Made by a program: the position numbers and the translations under genes. DNA of 64,000 nt from Microvelia longipes (lineage: Eukaryota > Arthropoda > Insecta > Hemiptera > Veliidae). Below, one piece after another: positions 46,198 through 56,511 of this stretch. The notes under the pieces were generated by a model. The model was not told the origin of the DNA and ran no database searches. It saw nothing but the letters and a program-made list of their open reading frames with translations. Location of the stretch: positions 53,550,906 to 53,614,905 of the forward strand of contig JACMZG010001863.1 of assembly GCA_018340805.1 (NCBI GenBank). Reading direction: 5' to 3'. The stretch's first letter is position 1. Each line of letters starts with the position of its first letter.

Positions 46198-46290
46198 CTG
46201 CATTTTTATTATGGACCCTAAGCCTGTTTAGAAATACCTGTGAGGTTTCACGGTATGTATTAAAAATTAGGGTCCATAATAAAAATACAG
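46198..46290. repeat. 91-bp palindrome with about 21-bp perfect arms
   Basis: CATTTTTATTATGGACCCTA at 46201 is inverted as TAGGGTCCATAATAAAAAT at 46268-46286, with a 45-nt spacer. It could be a tiny MITE. It lies 80 bp from the hammerhead-like motif. Confidence 0.8.
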
Positions 46291-46374
46291 ACATAAGACA
46301 CACATACAGCCATAGCTGAAAATGTAACTAAGAAACCATAAAATAACTTTGTGTAATAGACTTTGTACTTTTAA

Positions 46375-46640
46375 CTTGTACTTCTAAAACTTCTGTTGAT
46401 AATTTGGTACTTTGTACTTCTACTTTGTACTTCTTTGGTACTTTGGTACTTTACTGTACTTCTTTGTACTGTACTTTGTACTTCTTTGTAAAACTTTGAC
46501 TTTCTTTTATTTGGTACTTTGTATTCTAACTTTGTACTTCTTTTATTTGGTACTTTGTACTTCTAACTTTGTACTCTTTATTTGGTACTTTTGTACTTTA
46601 ACTTTGTACTCTTTTATTTGGTACTCTTTTACTTTGGTAT
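46375..46640. repeat. CTTTGTACTT-type low-complexity array
   Basis: Irregular repeats of CTTTGTACTTCT and TTATTTGGTACTTTG. The open frame of 76 codons, rich in F/Y/L, is a repeat product. Confidence 0.9.
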
Positions 46641-48159
46641 AGTTTGTTTTAAATTGATAATGTCAATGTTAAAGACCTACATTACGAAAAACATTTGAAC
46701 AAACCACGGGTCTTGGAAAATCTTTACATCAACTGACCCTAACAACTGACCCCAAAAGTTTAAAAACATGCAGGAGCTTTTAACAAGAATGACTTTTTTT
46801 CGAAAAATGTTTTTTTTTTTTGTTATTTACACGTATAGGCAACCCCATCTAGGGACTCACTGTATGTCTGAACGGCTTTTCTAGGATCAATTTTGATAAG
46901 GAACATCGTGGATGTTCAGTAAGATTTTTCTGACCATCCTCAAAGAAAATGCGCAAAAAATTAGCTTAAACTGAGCAGCGGATAAGCTGCATAACAATGC
47001 TGTATCATGTAGTGAATAATCTATGATAAAAATATGCGCATTTTCTCTGAAAAATGCGACAAAATTAAACCACGAGTTGTGACGATACTGCTAAGATTAT
47101 AAAATATATACCAAGAACTTAGGAAAAATTGGACTGATAAGCAATAAAGCAAAGCAAATTAACCCAGCCTGGGGACCTCCGCACTAGAAGTTATTATATT
47201 TTTAGGACTAACGAAGCGAGTCCAAGGTTTGGGAAATGAGCGTAGGGTCTTCAAAAAGGTTAGCAACATTTTTGAAGCACCTCGTATCTGATTTTTATAA
47301 GGTATAAAAACCACCCAAAAATAATTTAATTTTCTTGTTGTTACTCAAAAATATCAGAATTTTGTAAAACGAAGTTAATATAGTTAAACTTTGGGTTGAT
47401 TTGATCAATACCTGTGGTATTTGTTATATTCTTTATCTTGTCCAAGGTATACCTTTTATTTTATGCCAAAAATAAAAATAGACCTTTTATGTTGCTCTTA
47501 ACCACAAAAGAATAGACAAAGAACTACAAAGAGCCAAAATTGAGTTAAAGATAAAAAAAATTGTTGCGCTAAAGTAAAAAGCCGAGCGAATTTACTTGGA
47601 AATCTTACTTTCTACTTCAAGCATCCATTTCTTGCTTATATTTCCGGTTTATGCTTTTCAACCTGAGCAGTGCCATTAATATTTGCTTGCTATACAGTTT
47701 CTCCGGATTTTTTAAAGGAAATGGGTGTATGGATTCCATAGGTTATACAAAACAATAGTTAATATTCCCAAATCATATAAAATTATTTGCATTCATTAAG
47801 AGCTCAGTTAAGAATCTTTACAGTTAAACAAGTTTAAATATTTTAGCGTATCTTTTTTAAAAAATCCTAAAAAATGTATTTGTATGTATTAAAATATGTA
47901 TGAATGAATGAGTATGTATGAATTACATATTATGTATTACAAAATGTAATGCTACTGCTCAAATTTCACAGCAGACAATTAAGCAAAATTAATTGTTAAC
48001 CACAGAAGTACGTAGTTCAAAGGAAATTTGACGCCCAAGCCAAAATTATTGGGTATATAGGCACCAAGTTTCGAACACAGGAACCCTGGCTTTTAGCATT
48101 TTGAGTTGTAGCATTGACTTGGGGCCAGATTTATTCGATTTAGCGCACCAAAAACATTG
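46641..48159. other. Unassigned stretch with a family A head fragment
   Basis: 47205-47300 (GACTAACGAAGCGAGTCCAA, AAGCACCTCGTATCTGATTT) is a decayed inverted family A head. No gene was found elsewhere. Confidence 0.5.
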
Positions 48160-48400
48160 AAAACACAACCCTACCCGACATTTGTGGTATATCGACCGTA
48201 TTTTAGGTTTTTGTTTATTTACTATGGTTTTTTGGTCCTAAAGAGTGGTTCTATCAACTCCAGATTTAACCCAGTAAACAAATATAACCCCAAATTTTAC
48301 CAATTGTTTTAAAGAGTTTTCTGACTTATTTAACCGGGACGATGACGTCACAACGACCTAGTTTTTATTAGGGTCTCTTGTATCCGTTTCTAAAATATTA
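48160..48400 (-). repeat. Dispersed repeat related to 32170-32520 in inverse orientation
   Basis: See phrases CCCTACCCGACATTTGTGG, CGACCGTATTTTAGG and ATGGTTTTTTGGTCC; the colinear relatives are on the minus strand of 32310-32520. The order is kept but identity is modest. Confidence 0.5.
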
Positions 48401-48411
48401 CACACACACAA

Positions 48412-48476
48412 ATATTATATAATATTATTATATAAAATATATATATATATTAATATATATATATATATATATATAT
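48412..48476. repeat. TA-rich microsatellite
   Basis: TATTATATAATATTATTA followed by an alternating TA run, directly beside the second hammerhead-like motif. Confidence 0.93.
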
Positions 48477-48512
48477 ACTTCGGGTTAACTTTGCAAGTCA
48501 CTTCATCAGCGA
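48477..48512 (-). ncRNA. Decayed hammerhead-like core
   Basis: On the minus strand CTGATGA (48509-48503), a 20-nt segment with a weak ACTT/AAGT helix, then CGAA (48482-48479). The two conserved cores are present in the right order and spacing, but the position after GAA is G rather than A and helix II is weak, so it should be inactive. It directly borders a TA microsatellite. Confidence 0.35.
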
Positions 48513-48779
48513 AATTTTTCAAAGAGAATTCCTAAAAGTATAAAGCTCAGGAAAGAGGAGGGAAAGCCTGGGAGCTGTTAGATGTGGTTGCTTCAGTTCC
48601 TGGTGGCTTCATTTTTATAAGATTTTTCTGATTTATAAAACTTTTATTATTTACATTTCTTCTATTTAAACAAAAAAATGTCTCTCTAGCAATATTTAAT
48701 AAACCCACAGTGACCCAAGTTTTATTAAATAAGTTATTCAGTAAAATTCTTTATAGAGGTTGGGTAAAAGTTTTTAATA

Positions 48780-49057
48780 AAACCGGGTACAGTGTACCTC
48801 AGAACTTTTCCTCAATCAATCGGATTCGCTACGCAAATCCTCGCCACTTTGGACTCGCTTCGATCGTTCTAAGAATATAAAATTTTATATAATTTATACT
48901 CCAGTCTTCGAACTCACTTCTCTTCCCGTCAATTAATAAAATATTTTAGTATAACAGATATTTATAAATCAGATTGATAAACAGCAGTGCACCCATCCAG
49001 GCACTGACCTCGTTCAATGCAGCTTAACATTAGTGATCCAACTAAAACTGTAGATAT

Positions 49058-49092
<35 letters not shown>

Positions 49093-50450
49093 ACTTTATT
49101 TACAAAAATAAATATGTGAAGCTGACCTTATACAAAGGGTTTCTACATACACAGCGTACTTATCAATCTAAAGATAAATATAAAAATAAAAGTATAAAAT
49201 ATAAAAGTAAGCTCATTTTTTCTTTAAAAATTTGCTAAAATCACTATGGATACTAATTTTATTACTGTTTGGTATACTCTCATTTATTACGTAAATGGAA
49301 ACGCCTCTACTATGTTTCAAATCAATTGGATGAGAGCTTCTTTACAAAGAGATACTATTTGCTATTTTATCAATAGAGATATTAGGCATTCGATAATTTT
49401 GAACCAATGCTGATAAATAAACTGAAACAACACATTGTTGGTCTTATAAAGTACTAAAAGGGCGTCGAATTTTAAATCGATCGTAAATTTTCGTGTTTTA
49501 TGTATTTTGGACATATTTGCTGTCATTAATGCCGGTTATGGTTGTAATGCAAATATCATTTGATACTACCGAGTTTTGCAAAACATGAATAGTTGACACA
49601 ATATAATTGTGCGAGAGACACCAAGGAAATGTAACAAGCAAAATGCAATGCTACATCTGGGAACTGTTCCATCATTCGACATTCGTCATCATTGATGGCT
49701 CGACATAATGTCATGTCCCACTCTGTTTCGTTACGTCTAACTCATCAGGGCGCCGACAGAGCCTGAACTCACTCACTTTAGACGTAACGAAACAGAGTGG
49801 GACATGACATTATGTCGAGCCATCAATGATGACGAATGTCGAATGATGGAACAGTTCCCAGATGTAGCATTGCATTTTGCTTGTTACATTTCCTTGGTGT
49901 CTCTCGCACAATTATATTGTGTCAACTATTCATGTTTTGCAAAACTCGGTAGTATCAAATGATATATGTTTTGCTTGCCATGCATGATGGCGTTAAGAGA
50001 GCACCGCTGTCTCTGGTAAGTACTTCACATTATATTCTTCGAATTAATTGAAGGTCAGAGTGAGTTCAGGCTCTGTCGGCGCCCTGTGAGTTAGACGTAA
50101 CGAAACAGAGTGGGACATGACATTATGTCGAGCCATCATGATGACGAATGTCGAATGATGGAACAGTTCCCAGATGTAGCATTGCATTTGCTTGTTACAT
50201 TTCCTTGGTGTCTCTCGCACAATTATATTGTGTAATGCAAATATTTGTTGGATGGTACGATTAATACTGAAAATTGATTTTTGTTCCATGACTAAGTCTT
50301 TAACATACGAACACTAACATACTCATCTAAGCGGGCAGATAGTTTAGTAAAAACCACTAAGGAGGTCTCCAAAACATATTAGTCGTATGATTATAGTAAA
50401 ATTACGGTTTTTAGAGCAAACACAATATTTTTACTTTATATATGGATTAT
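48780..50450 (+). repeat. Family A dispersed repeat, near full length, with nested fold-back element
   Basis: Head CCGGGTACAGTGTACCTCAG, ATCGGATTCGCTACGCAAAT, GGACTCGCTTCGATCGTTC, then CATCCAGGCACTGACCTCGT, TGCAGCTTAACATTAGTGAT, the 'tttattacgtaaatgg' block, and a tail (TAAAAACCACTAAGGAGGTC, GAGCAAACACAATATTTTTA) after the insertion at 49555-50240. A TA tract at about 49058-49088 expands the middle. Confidence 0.75.
49555..50240. mobile_element. Family H fold-back element with an extra third arm
   Basis: TCATTTGATACTACCGAGTT ... CACTCTGTTTCGTTACGTCT (49555-49740) is inverted almost perfectly at 49775-49965. The centre holds GGGCGCCGACAGAGCCTGAA. A third copy of the right arm follows at about 50055-50233. 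GTAATGCAAATAT occurs on both sides (49543-49555 and 50232-50244), a probable target duplication, and splits family A. A diverged relative lies at 60025-60213. Confidence 0.85.
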
Positions 50451-50581
50451 AAAGGAGGAAAAGTATGAAAAAATAAAGCAGAATTTAAAAGTTTAAATTC
50501 TGTATTTTTACATCATTCAAAATTAACGCTATAAACAAAATACAAGGAAGAATGAATTTTTCAGTAAATATTTATAATTAT
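50451..50581. other. Spacer between family A and family G
   Basis: AT-rich; nothing recognised. Confidence 0.5.
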
Positions 50582-51040
50582 TTTTTTTTTGAGGTAGTAC
50601 GTAATTGAGCACTTTATTGAACCGTTTTTAGGATGAGAAGCCAATCATTATTGTTATAGGAGGTTATTTAGTACTTTTCACCTCCGAGGACAATAATGAA
50701 TGTAAAAAAACTCCTAGGACGTAAAAGTAATTCATATATTGCCGCCATTACTGTAGTGTAGCGTGTTCAAAAAACAATCTGTATAACAGCTTTATGAGGT
50801 TCTTTAAAAACGTTCATTTTGTTTCTGTTTTTGTTCGTAGACTATTTGTTTTCGTTTTTAAAAGTTGTTCTAAACGTCAATTTTTATGTGTTTATTTGTA
50901 AAGCTTTTACATTTTTGAGTAAAAGTGTGAAGCTATGGATGAATTCAATGACGACGATATATGGAGTTAATTGGACGTTTGTTTTTTTCAATTAAGTATT
51001 TTAATGAGTTTATTTAATGAGTGCTACCTCAAAAAAAAAA
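50582..51040 (+). mobile_element. Family G TIR element, copy 2
   Basis: Very similar to 19240-19705 over its whole length: TTTTTTGAGGTAGTACGTAA at the left, GAGGTTATTTAGTACTTTTC, GCCGCCATTACTGTAGTG, and CTACCTCAAAAAAAAAA at the right. Near 50936-50970 an ATG frame reads MDEFNDDDIWS then stops; this may be the start of a transposase left after internal deletion. Confidence 0.8.
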
Positions 51041-51160
51041 TAGTGTATGCATCCGGCTGAGAATGTCTTTATGTCTTGGCAATTTTCCCGACTCGCTTCG
51101 CGTCGGTAAATCTAATTGCCGTGACATAAGACACACTTCTCAGCCTTATGGCATAAATAA
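51041..51160. mobile_element. Family G companion palindrome, copy 2
   Basis: CCGGCTGAGAATGTCTTTAT and TTGGCAATTTTCCCGACTCG are inverted at 51114-51155 (TAATTGCCGTGACATAAGAC, TTCTCAGCCTTATGGCATA). It has the same position relative to the TIR element as the copy at 19711-19825. Confidence 0.8.
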
Positions 51161-52194
51161 CTATTATTACATAGTTGCATTATTTATTTCAGTATAAGTA
51201 CGACAGGACCCGACAGGATAGGACTGTCGATAGGAGCACCCGACAGGTCCGAAGTTTCAGGTGCTCCTGTCGACAGTCATAATTATTTTATTCAGATTTA
51301 CAACAAAAAATTGTTAGAAGAATTAAAGCTTTTACATTAATTTTAGATTTTACATTACTTTAAATTTCTTTAAATAGACTTATGATGACGGTAATACAGA
51401 TCGAATGGATTTGACTGTCGGATAGACAATCAGATTCATTCAATCTATATCTATATAGATATAGATAGATATATCTATCCTCCTTATATATAGCCTTTAT
51501 AAAGAGGTTTCAGCTGAGAGGAAACACCTTATTTACGTTAATAGATTAACTAAAACAATGCATTAACGCGCTATTCTATTACTTTACACAAGTACAGATT
51601 TACACAGCACAGAAGGGAAACTATCTAAGATTTAAATCAATTCTTCAGAGGCTAGCTGAGTGGACTAATTGCAGTATTAGTAACCGAGGAATTGCCGCGG
51701 GAGTAAATGGACAAATGTATCGAAACACCAGATGAAAGTAACTGTTTTAAGGACTGTATATTAACCGTATGTTTCTAATACAAGTATATTAAATGTACCA
51801 TATAACTGTACCAATACAATTCTGTTAGGACTGTAAGAAGTACTCTTATTGGAAATACCAGGTATATAATACTTATTTATGCACCAAGGGAGTAAAGAAT
51901 GCTATTATTTCCCTGAGCAGTTAGATGGTTTCTAAGGCGTAAGTCAAAGAACCAAAGTATTTAACTCCCGAGGCGAAGCTGACGGATGTAATTGCGAGGG
52001 GGAAAATTGCATTTTACTCCCAAGGTGCATAATACAAGATTTTATCTTCAGACGTTGATTTTATTTTAATAAGTTTTTTCGTATTTTCTTCTATTTTTTT
52101 ATAATAATTTATATCCCCTTATATATTAAAGAGGTGCTGCCAACAAAAAAAAAATTAATACATTATTTTTCTCTAAACAACTTCTCTAGACCTA
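51161..52194. other. Unassigned stretch with short repeats
   Basis: CCGACAGG/CCTGTCG words recur at 51200-51275 (GACAGGACCCGACAGGATAG, GGTGCTCCTGTCGACAGTC). A TATAGATA microsatellite lies at 51436-51478. No gene was found. Confidence 0.5.
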
Positions 52195-52430
52195 AACGGA
52201 TTTTTAGCTTTTTTTAATTTTGATTGATTTTGTTGCAAGTTTTAACTCTCTAGCATCAATACACTGAGAGATACAATGATACTATACACACACACATACA
52301 GACATATTTGTGAAAACCACTCAGGAAGTCTTAAAAACACCTAAATCGAATAATTCCAGTGACTTTTTTTGCATAAAATACTTTTTCTATATACCTACGG
52401 TATATATAAGGAAAAGTAATAATGTTTCCT
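52195..52430 (+). repeat. Family A dispersed repeat, tail fragment
   Basis: Contains TCTCTAGCATCAATACACTG, ACACACACACATACAGACAT, GTGAAAACCACTCAGGAAGT, AATTCCAGTGACTTTTTTTG and ACCTACGGTATATATAAGGA, the full tail order. Confidence 0.8.
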
Positions 52431-52861
52431 AAAGTTAACTGCATATTAAATGGATTACCAAGTAAAAATTACCTGTGAAAAAAGCTTATATTATTCCTAT
52501 GCTGCATTCATCAATAGTGTTAGTATCTTTAAAAGTCCATAAGAGTTACCATTTATTTATGAATATCGTATACAATAAATAAACTTATTTATGATTGTAT
52601 TTTATAATAGGTTGTAACTTTAAATTTATATTTTAGCTATTTTATTTAAATATTTATAACAAATGTTTACTGTAAAATTATATTAAACGATAAGAGTTGG
52701 AAGCCATGGAGTATTAAATGATACAAAAATAAATCCCCTATTTTATTTTCGTTTTAAATGTAAATGAAATAGTACTAACATTTAAATCTAATAAATTGTG
52801 CTTAGTAACTCCTCTATGTAATTTGTTTTTTCTGATGTTTTTTAGTCGGTTTGCTATAATC
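52431..52861. other. Unassigned AT-rich stretch
   Basis: No content recognised. Confidence 0.45.
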
Positions 52862-54735
52862 CATAGAGTTATCAATACTAGAGCCGGCATAACCTTTCGA
52901 AGTACCTTGAGAGGCTTCTAACTTCTTTACAGATACTATTTGCTACTTCTTACAGATTACTGCTTGCGATAAGGTGGCAATTACAATGAAGTAGTAGTAA
53001 GTAGTAATATGGGGGGAGTGGTAGTAACTACCAGGCAAGTAGGCCACGTTGTTGGGCCCTTTTTGCCAGCTCCCTAAGATAGTGTTCTACTCCTTTTTAG
53101 TAGACAACAACACAAGTCAAGTGTAGGTATATTCATCTAATCTAGACAGAAGAGCCGTGAATTTCTATGGTTCCTCTCATGCTTTTTCAAGCAATCATAC
53201 ATATTTTTACTGACTCTTAGAGTCTAGTGAATCTGGGAACAACACGTGCTCTCACTGTTAAACAAACCTCCACACACTTTAAACTACAAGGCAGAAACAG
53301 TTTATAATGAATCTACAATGAGGGTCCTAAATTTGCCTATACCCAGTTTCATTAGGGTAAGGGATCTTAACGAGTACTGACAACGCACAGGCTCGAGACC
53401 ACCGGCTTTACGTTCCTTCTGAAGGACGTGGTACGCAGAATTTTATCCCTCATAAAATCCTAGAGGTCCGTGCAGGATTGAACCCATGACTTAAGTCCAT
53501 TCATTCTGTGTATTGGCCGCGTACCTTAACCACTAAACCACTGGTGACTCCTCAATTACAATGAAAGTAAGTAGTTTTACAATAAAGCAGCAAGTAGTAT
53601 CTATAAAGAAGTTAGAAGCCTCACTATGTAATACGATAGGTTATGCCGGCTCTATTAGTGATATCTCTGTGAAGGAAGAAGCAAATAGTATCTGTAGAAA
53701 AGCTACAAGCCTCATGAATTGAGGTAGGCTTCATTCATAGATATAACTACTAAAGCCAACGTAGCCTATTTCAATTCATAAGGCTTGTAGCTTCTTTAAA
53801 GACACTATTTGCTACTTCATCGATAGAGATATCACTACTATAGCCAGCATAGTCTATCTCAATTTATGAGGCATGTAGCATCTTTGCTGATACAAGTTGT
53901 TACTTCATCAATCGAGTTATTACTACTAGAGCAGGGATAGCCTACCTCAATTTATGAGGCTTGTAGCTTCTTTACAGATAATATTTGCTACTTCATCAAT
54001 AATTACTACTAGAGCAGGGATAGCCTATTTCAATTTATGAGGCTTGGAGCTTCTTTACAGATACTATTAGCTACATTATACATAGCGATATTACTACTAT
54101 AGCCGGAATAGCCTATCTCAATTTATGAGGCTTGTAGCTTCTTTACAGATACTATTAGCTACATTATATATAGAGATATTACTACTATAGCCGGAATAGC
54201 CTATCTCAATTTATGAGGTTTGTAGCTTCTTTACAGATACTATTAGCTACATTATATATAAAGATATACTACTACACCGGGATAGCATCTCTTTTATGAG
54301 GCTTGGAGCTTCTTTACAGATACTATTGCTACATTATACATAGCGATATTACTATTATAGCCGGAATAGACTATCTCTATTAATGAGGCTTGGAGATTCT
54401 TTACAGATACTATTAGCTACATTATATATAGAGATATTACTACTAGAGCAGGGACAGCCTATCTCTATTTATGAGGCTTGGAGCTTCTTTACAGATACTA
54501 TTAGCTACATTATACATAGTGATATTACTACTATAGCCGAAATAGCCTATCTCAATTTATGAGGTTTGTAGCTTCTTTACAGATACTATTAGCTACATTA
54601 TATATAGAGATATTACTAATAGAGCAGGGATAGCCTATCTCAATTTATGAGGCTTGGAGCTTCTTTACAGATACTATTTTTGCTTCTTAATCAATAGAGT
54701 TGTAAAATATAAAGCAGGCATTGTCTATCTTTTTT
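52862..54735. repeat. 88-bp minisatellite derived from a family B end, split by SINE2
   Basis: The unit reads GCTTCTTTACAGATACTATT, AGCTACATTATATATAGAGA, TATTACTACTATAGCCGGAA, TAGCCTATCTCAATTTATGAGG, with a measured period of 88 (54136 to 54224). About 15 copies are present. The segment AGAGATATTACTACTAGAGC plus AGCCTATCTCAATTTATGAG matches the right end of family B as seen at 58418-58465. The left part is separated by the SINE2 copy at 53009-53546. Confidence 0.92.
53009..53546 (-). mobile_element. SINE2, tRNA-derived SINE, copy 2, with target duplication
   Basis: Colinear with 36812-37346; the minus-strand head has AGTGGTTAAGGTACGCGGCC and a decayed B box GGGTTCAATCC. It is flanked by CAATTACAATGAA plus GTAAGTAG-like sequence on both sides (52978-53005 and 53553-53574). 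This shows insertion into the 88-bp array. Confidence 0.88.
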
Positions 54736-55040
54736 TATCGTGAAGCATGTAGCTTTAAGGCCTTGATACGCATTCTCTAGCTAAGTAGGTTATTTTGTAT
54801 TAGCTAGTAAATAATCGTGTTTTTTATGGTTTACAAAAAAGGCTCAAATGCAAATAAAACTATTTTATTTGGCAAATCAAATTACAAATTAAAAGATTTT
54901 AATAAGTTTTCGGTATCACATATTACTTTTTATTAAGTCAGAGTAATTTTATAATTTATACCAATTGCACTAAAAGTTAATGCAGTATTTGAATAATAAA
55001 CTATAAGATTGAGGTATTTATTTATTTCTTTAACCAATTA
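54736..55040. other. Unassigned AT-rich stretch
   Basis: No content recognised. Confidence 0.45.
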
Positions 55041-55519
55041 GTACGTTCACACACACTTTAGATCCGCGTATCGTATTGAGTACGATCTCTCAATACGGTA
55101 ATTTAAGCGATCGCATAGGCTAGAACTAGGGAGATGGAATCTAAATGGATCCCCGATACGCTGTCTTTTTATGTGTGTACCTTAAGAGACGATCGTATTT
55201 AACGGATGACCTTCTCGTCGAACTTTTATTTCACTTTATTTCACTTCTATATAACCGTTTTTGATCAAATAACTTTTGGAATATTATTTTTTTTTAGTGT
55301 AACTTTATTATTACGCAAAGAAATCATAATTTAATTAAATTTTTTTTGTTTTAAACTTTCTTATAACCAAAAGTGAAGGTTCACTATACAAGACGCATGT
55401 TTGGCGGGATCAGTTTCATTCGATCGACTAAACAAATACGCTGCAAGAACCGAAAGTTAGTTGACCGTATTGTATACGTATTCTAACGATCCGCGGATCT
55501 AGAGTGTGTGTGAACGTAC
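55041..55519. mobile_element. 479-bp MITE with about 28-bp TIRs and TA target
   Basis: GTACGTTCACACACACTTTA plus GATCCGCG at 55041-55068 is inverted at 55492-55519 (CGCGGATCTAGAGTGTGTGTGAACGTAC), with one mismatch in 28. TA lies directly outside both ends (TTA...TAA). The interior is AT-rich and non-coding. It fits a TA-targeting Tc1/mariner-type non-autonomous element. It ends about 215 bp from the cuticle gene stop, on its 3' side. Confidence 0.85.
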
Positions 55520-55665
55520 TAAATGCTTTTAAAATCGTCACATAATTACAAATTTCAAATTTTAAGAATAACTCCTAGTAATAATTGGTATATTATATTT
55601 TTTTCTTTTCTTAAATTGACACTAATTAGAGGAAACTCTATTTATAAGGGATGAATGGGAAAACT

Positions 55666-55709
55666 TTTATTTTTATGGCACTTCTAAATAATTTAAAGAT
55701 AATTTTATT
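55666..55709 (-). promoter_or_regulatory. Candidate polyadenylation signals of the cuticle gene
   Basis: On the minus strand AATAAA occurs at 55709-55704 and at 55671-55666, 26 and 64 bases after the stop. Either would give a short 3' untranslated region that ends before the MITE at 55519. Confidence 0.5.
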
Positions 55710-55734
55710 TAATCTATTTTTGGTCAGTTGAAAA

Positions 55735-55844
55735 TTATTTTCCTGGTGGTAGATAGTTTTGGCTAGGTGGTGCACTGGGGTATCCACTTCCTCCAAATCC
55801 TCCTCCATTACCACCTCCGTTTCCACCACCTGATCCTGGGAATC
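55735..55844 (-). CDS. Cuticle protein gene, last coding exon
   Basis: The acceptor is TCTTTTACAG just above 55844. The first two bases complete a glycine codon begun in the previous exon. It encodes FPGSGGGNGGGNGGGFGGSG, then YPSAPPSQNYLPPGK and TAA. The YLPP motif near the C-terminus also appears near the N-terminus of the protein, a feature of resilin-like and other elastic cuticle proteins. A minus-strand open frame through this region in another phase is spurious. Confidence 0.88.
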
Positions 55845-56511
55845 CTGTAAAAGAGAGATAAAAATGAGTCAAGACAGTACGTAATCTATTTTAGGTTTTT
55901 TTTGGTGAAAATGAGATAAAGTGGGAATTCAAGGATTTTCGATATTCAAGGAGGTCATGTTAAGTCTGTTATAAGTATTTACTGAAATAGGTTTTTAACT
56001 TTAGAAATATAACTAAAATGTGTTATTAAATATGGACGATCAATGATAACAAATAGATTATATATACTTCATATATTATATAAATATAATACCATATAAA
56101 GTAAATATTCAGTCTCAACCAATACAACTTTTTTATGTCTTTATTTTTTTCAAGCATTCTTTGTTGTTTTTTTTATTACAGAAAAATTACCAAAGTTTTT
56201 TATCAAGGACATATGGAAGATCAATGTAGACTTATAGATTATACACTTTATGTATGGTTTTGGTAAAAATTATACAACTTAACTTAAAAAAAATTACTTT
56301 TTAGTGAGTTTTCATATGAAAATGACGATTTTGACAATTTAAATTTATTGTAATCAGGTGTCAGCGATTAAATCATAATTTTAAATGATTCGAGACAGTT
56401 TTTACATGTTTTAATGTGTTTTAAAAGATTATGTTGTCAGCATAAGGGGTTTACGGAATGTATTTACAAAGAGTGTAAAAATAAACTATTAAAAGGAGGA
56501 GTATAATAAAA

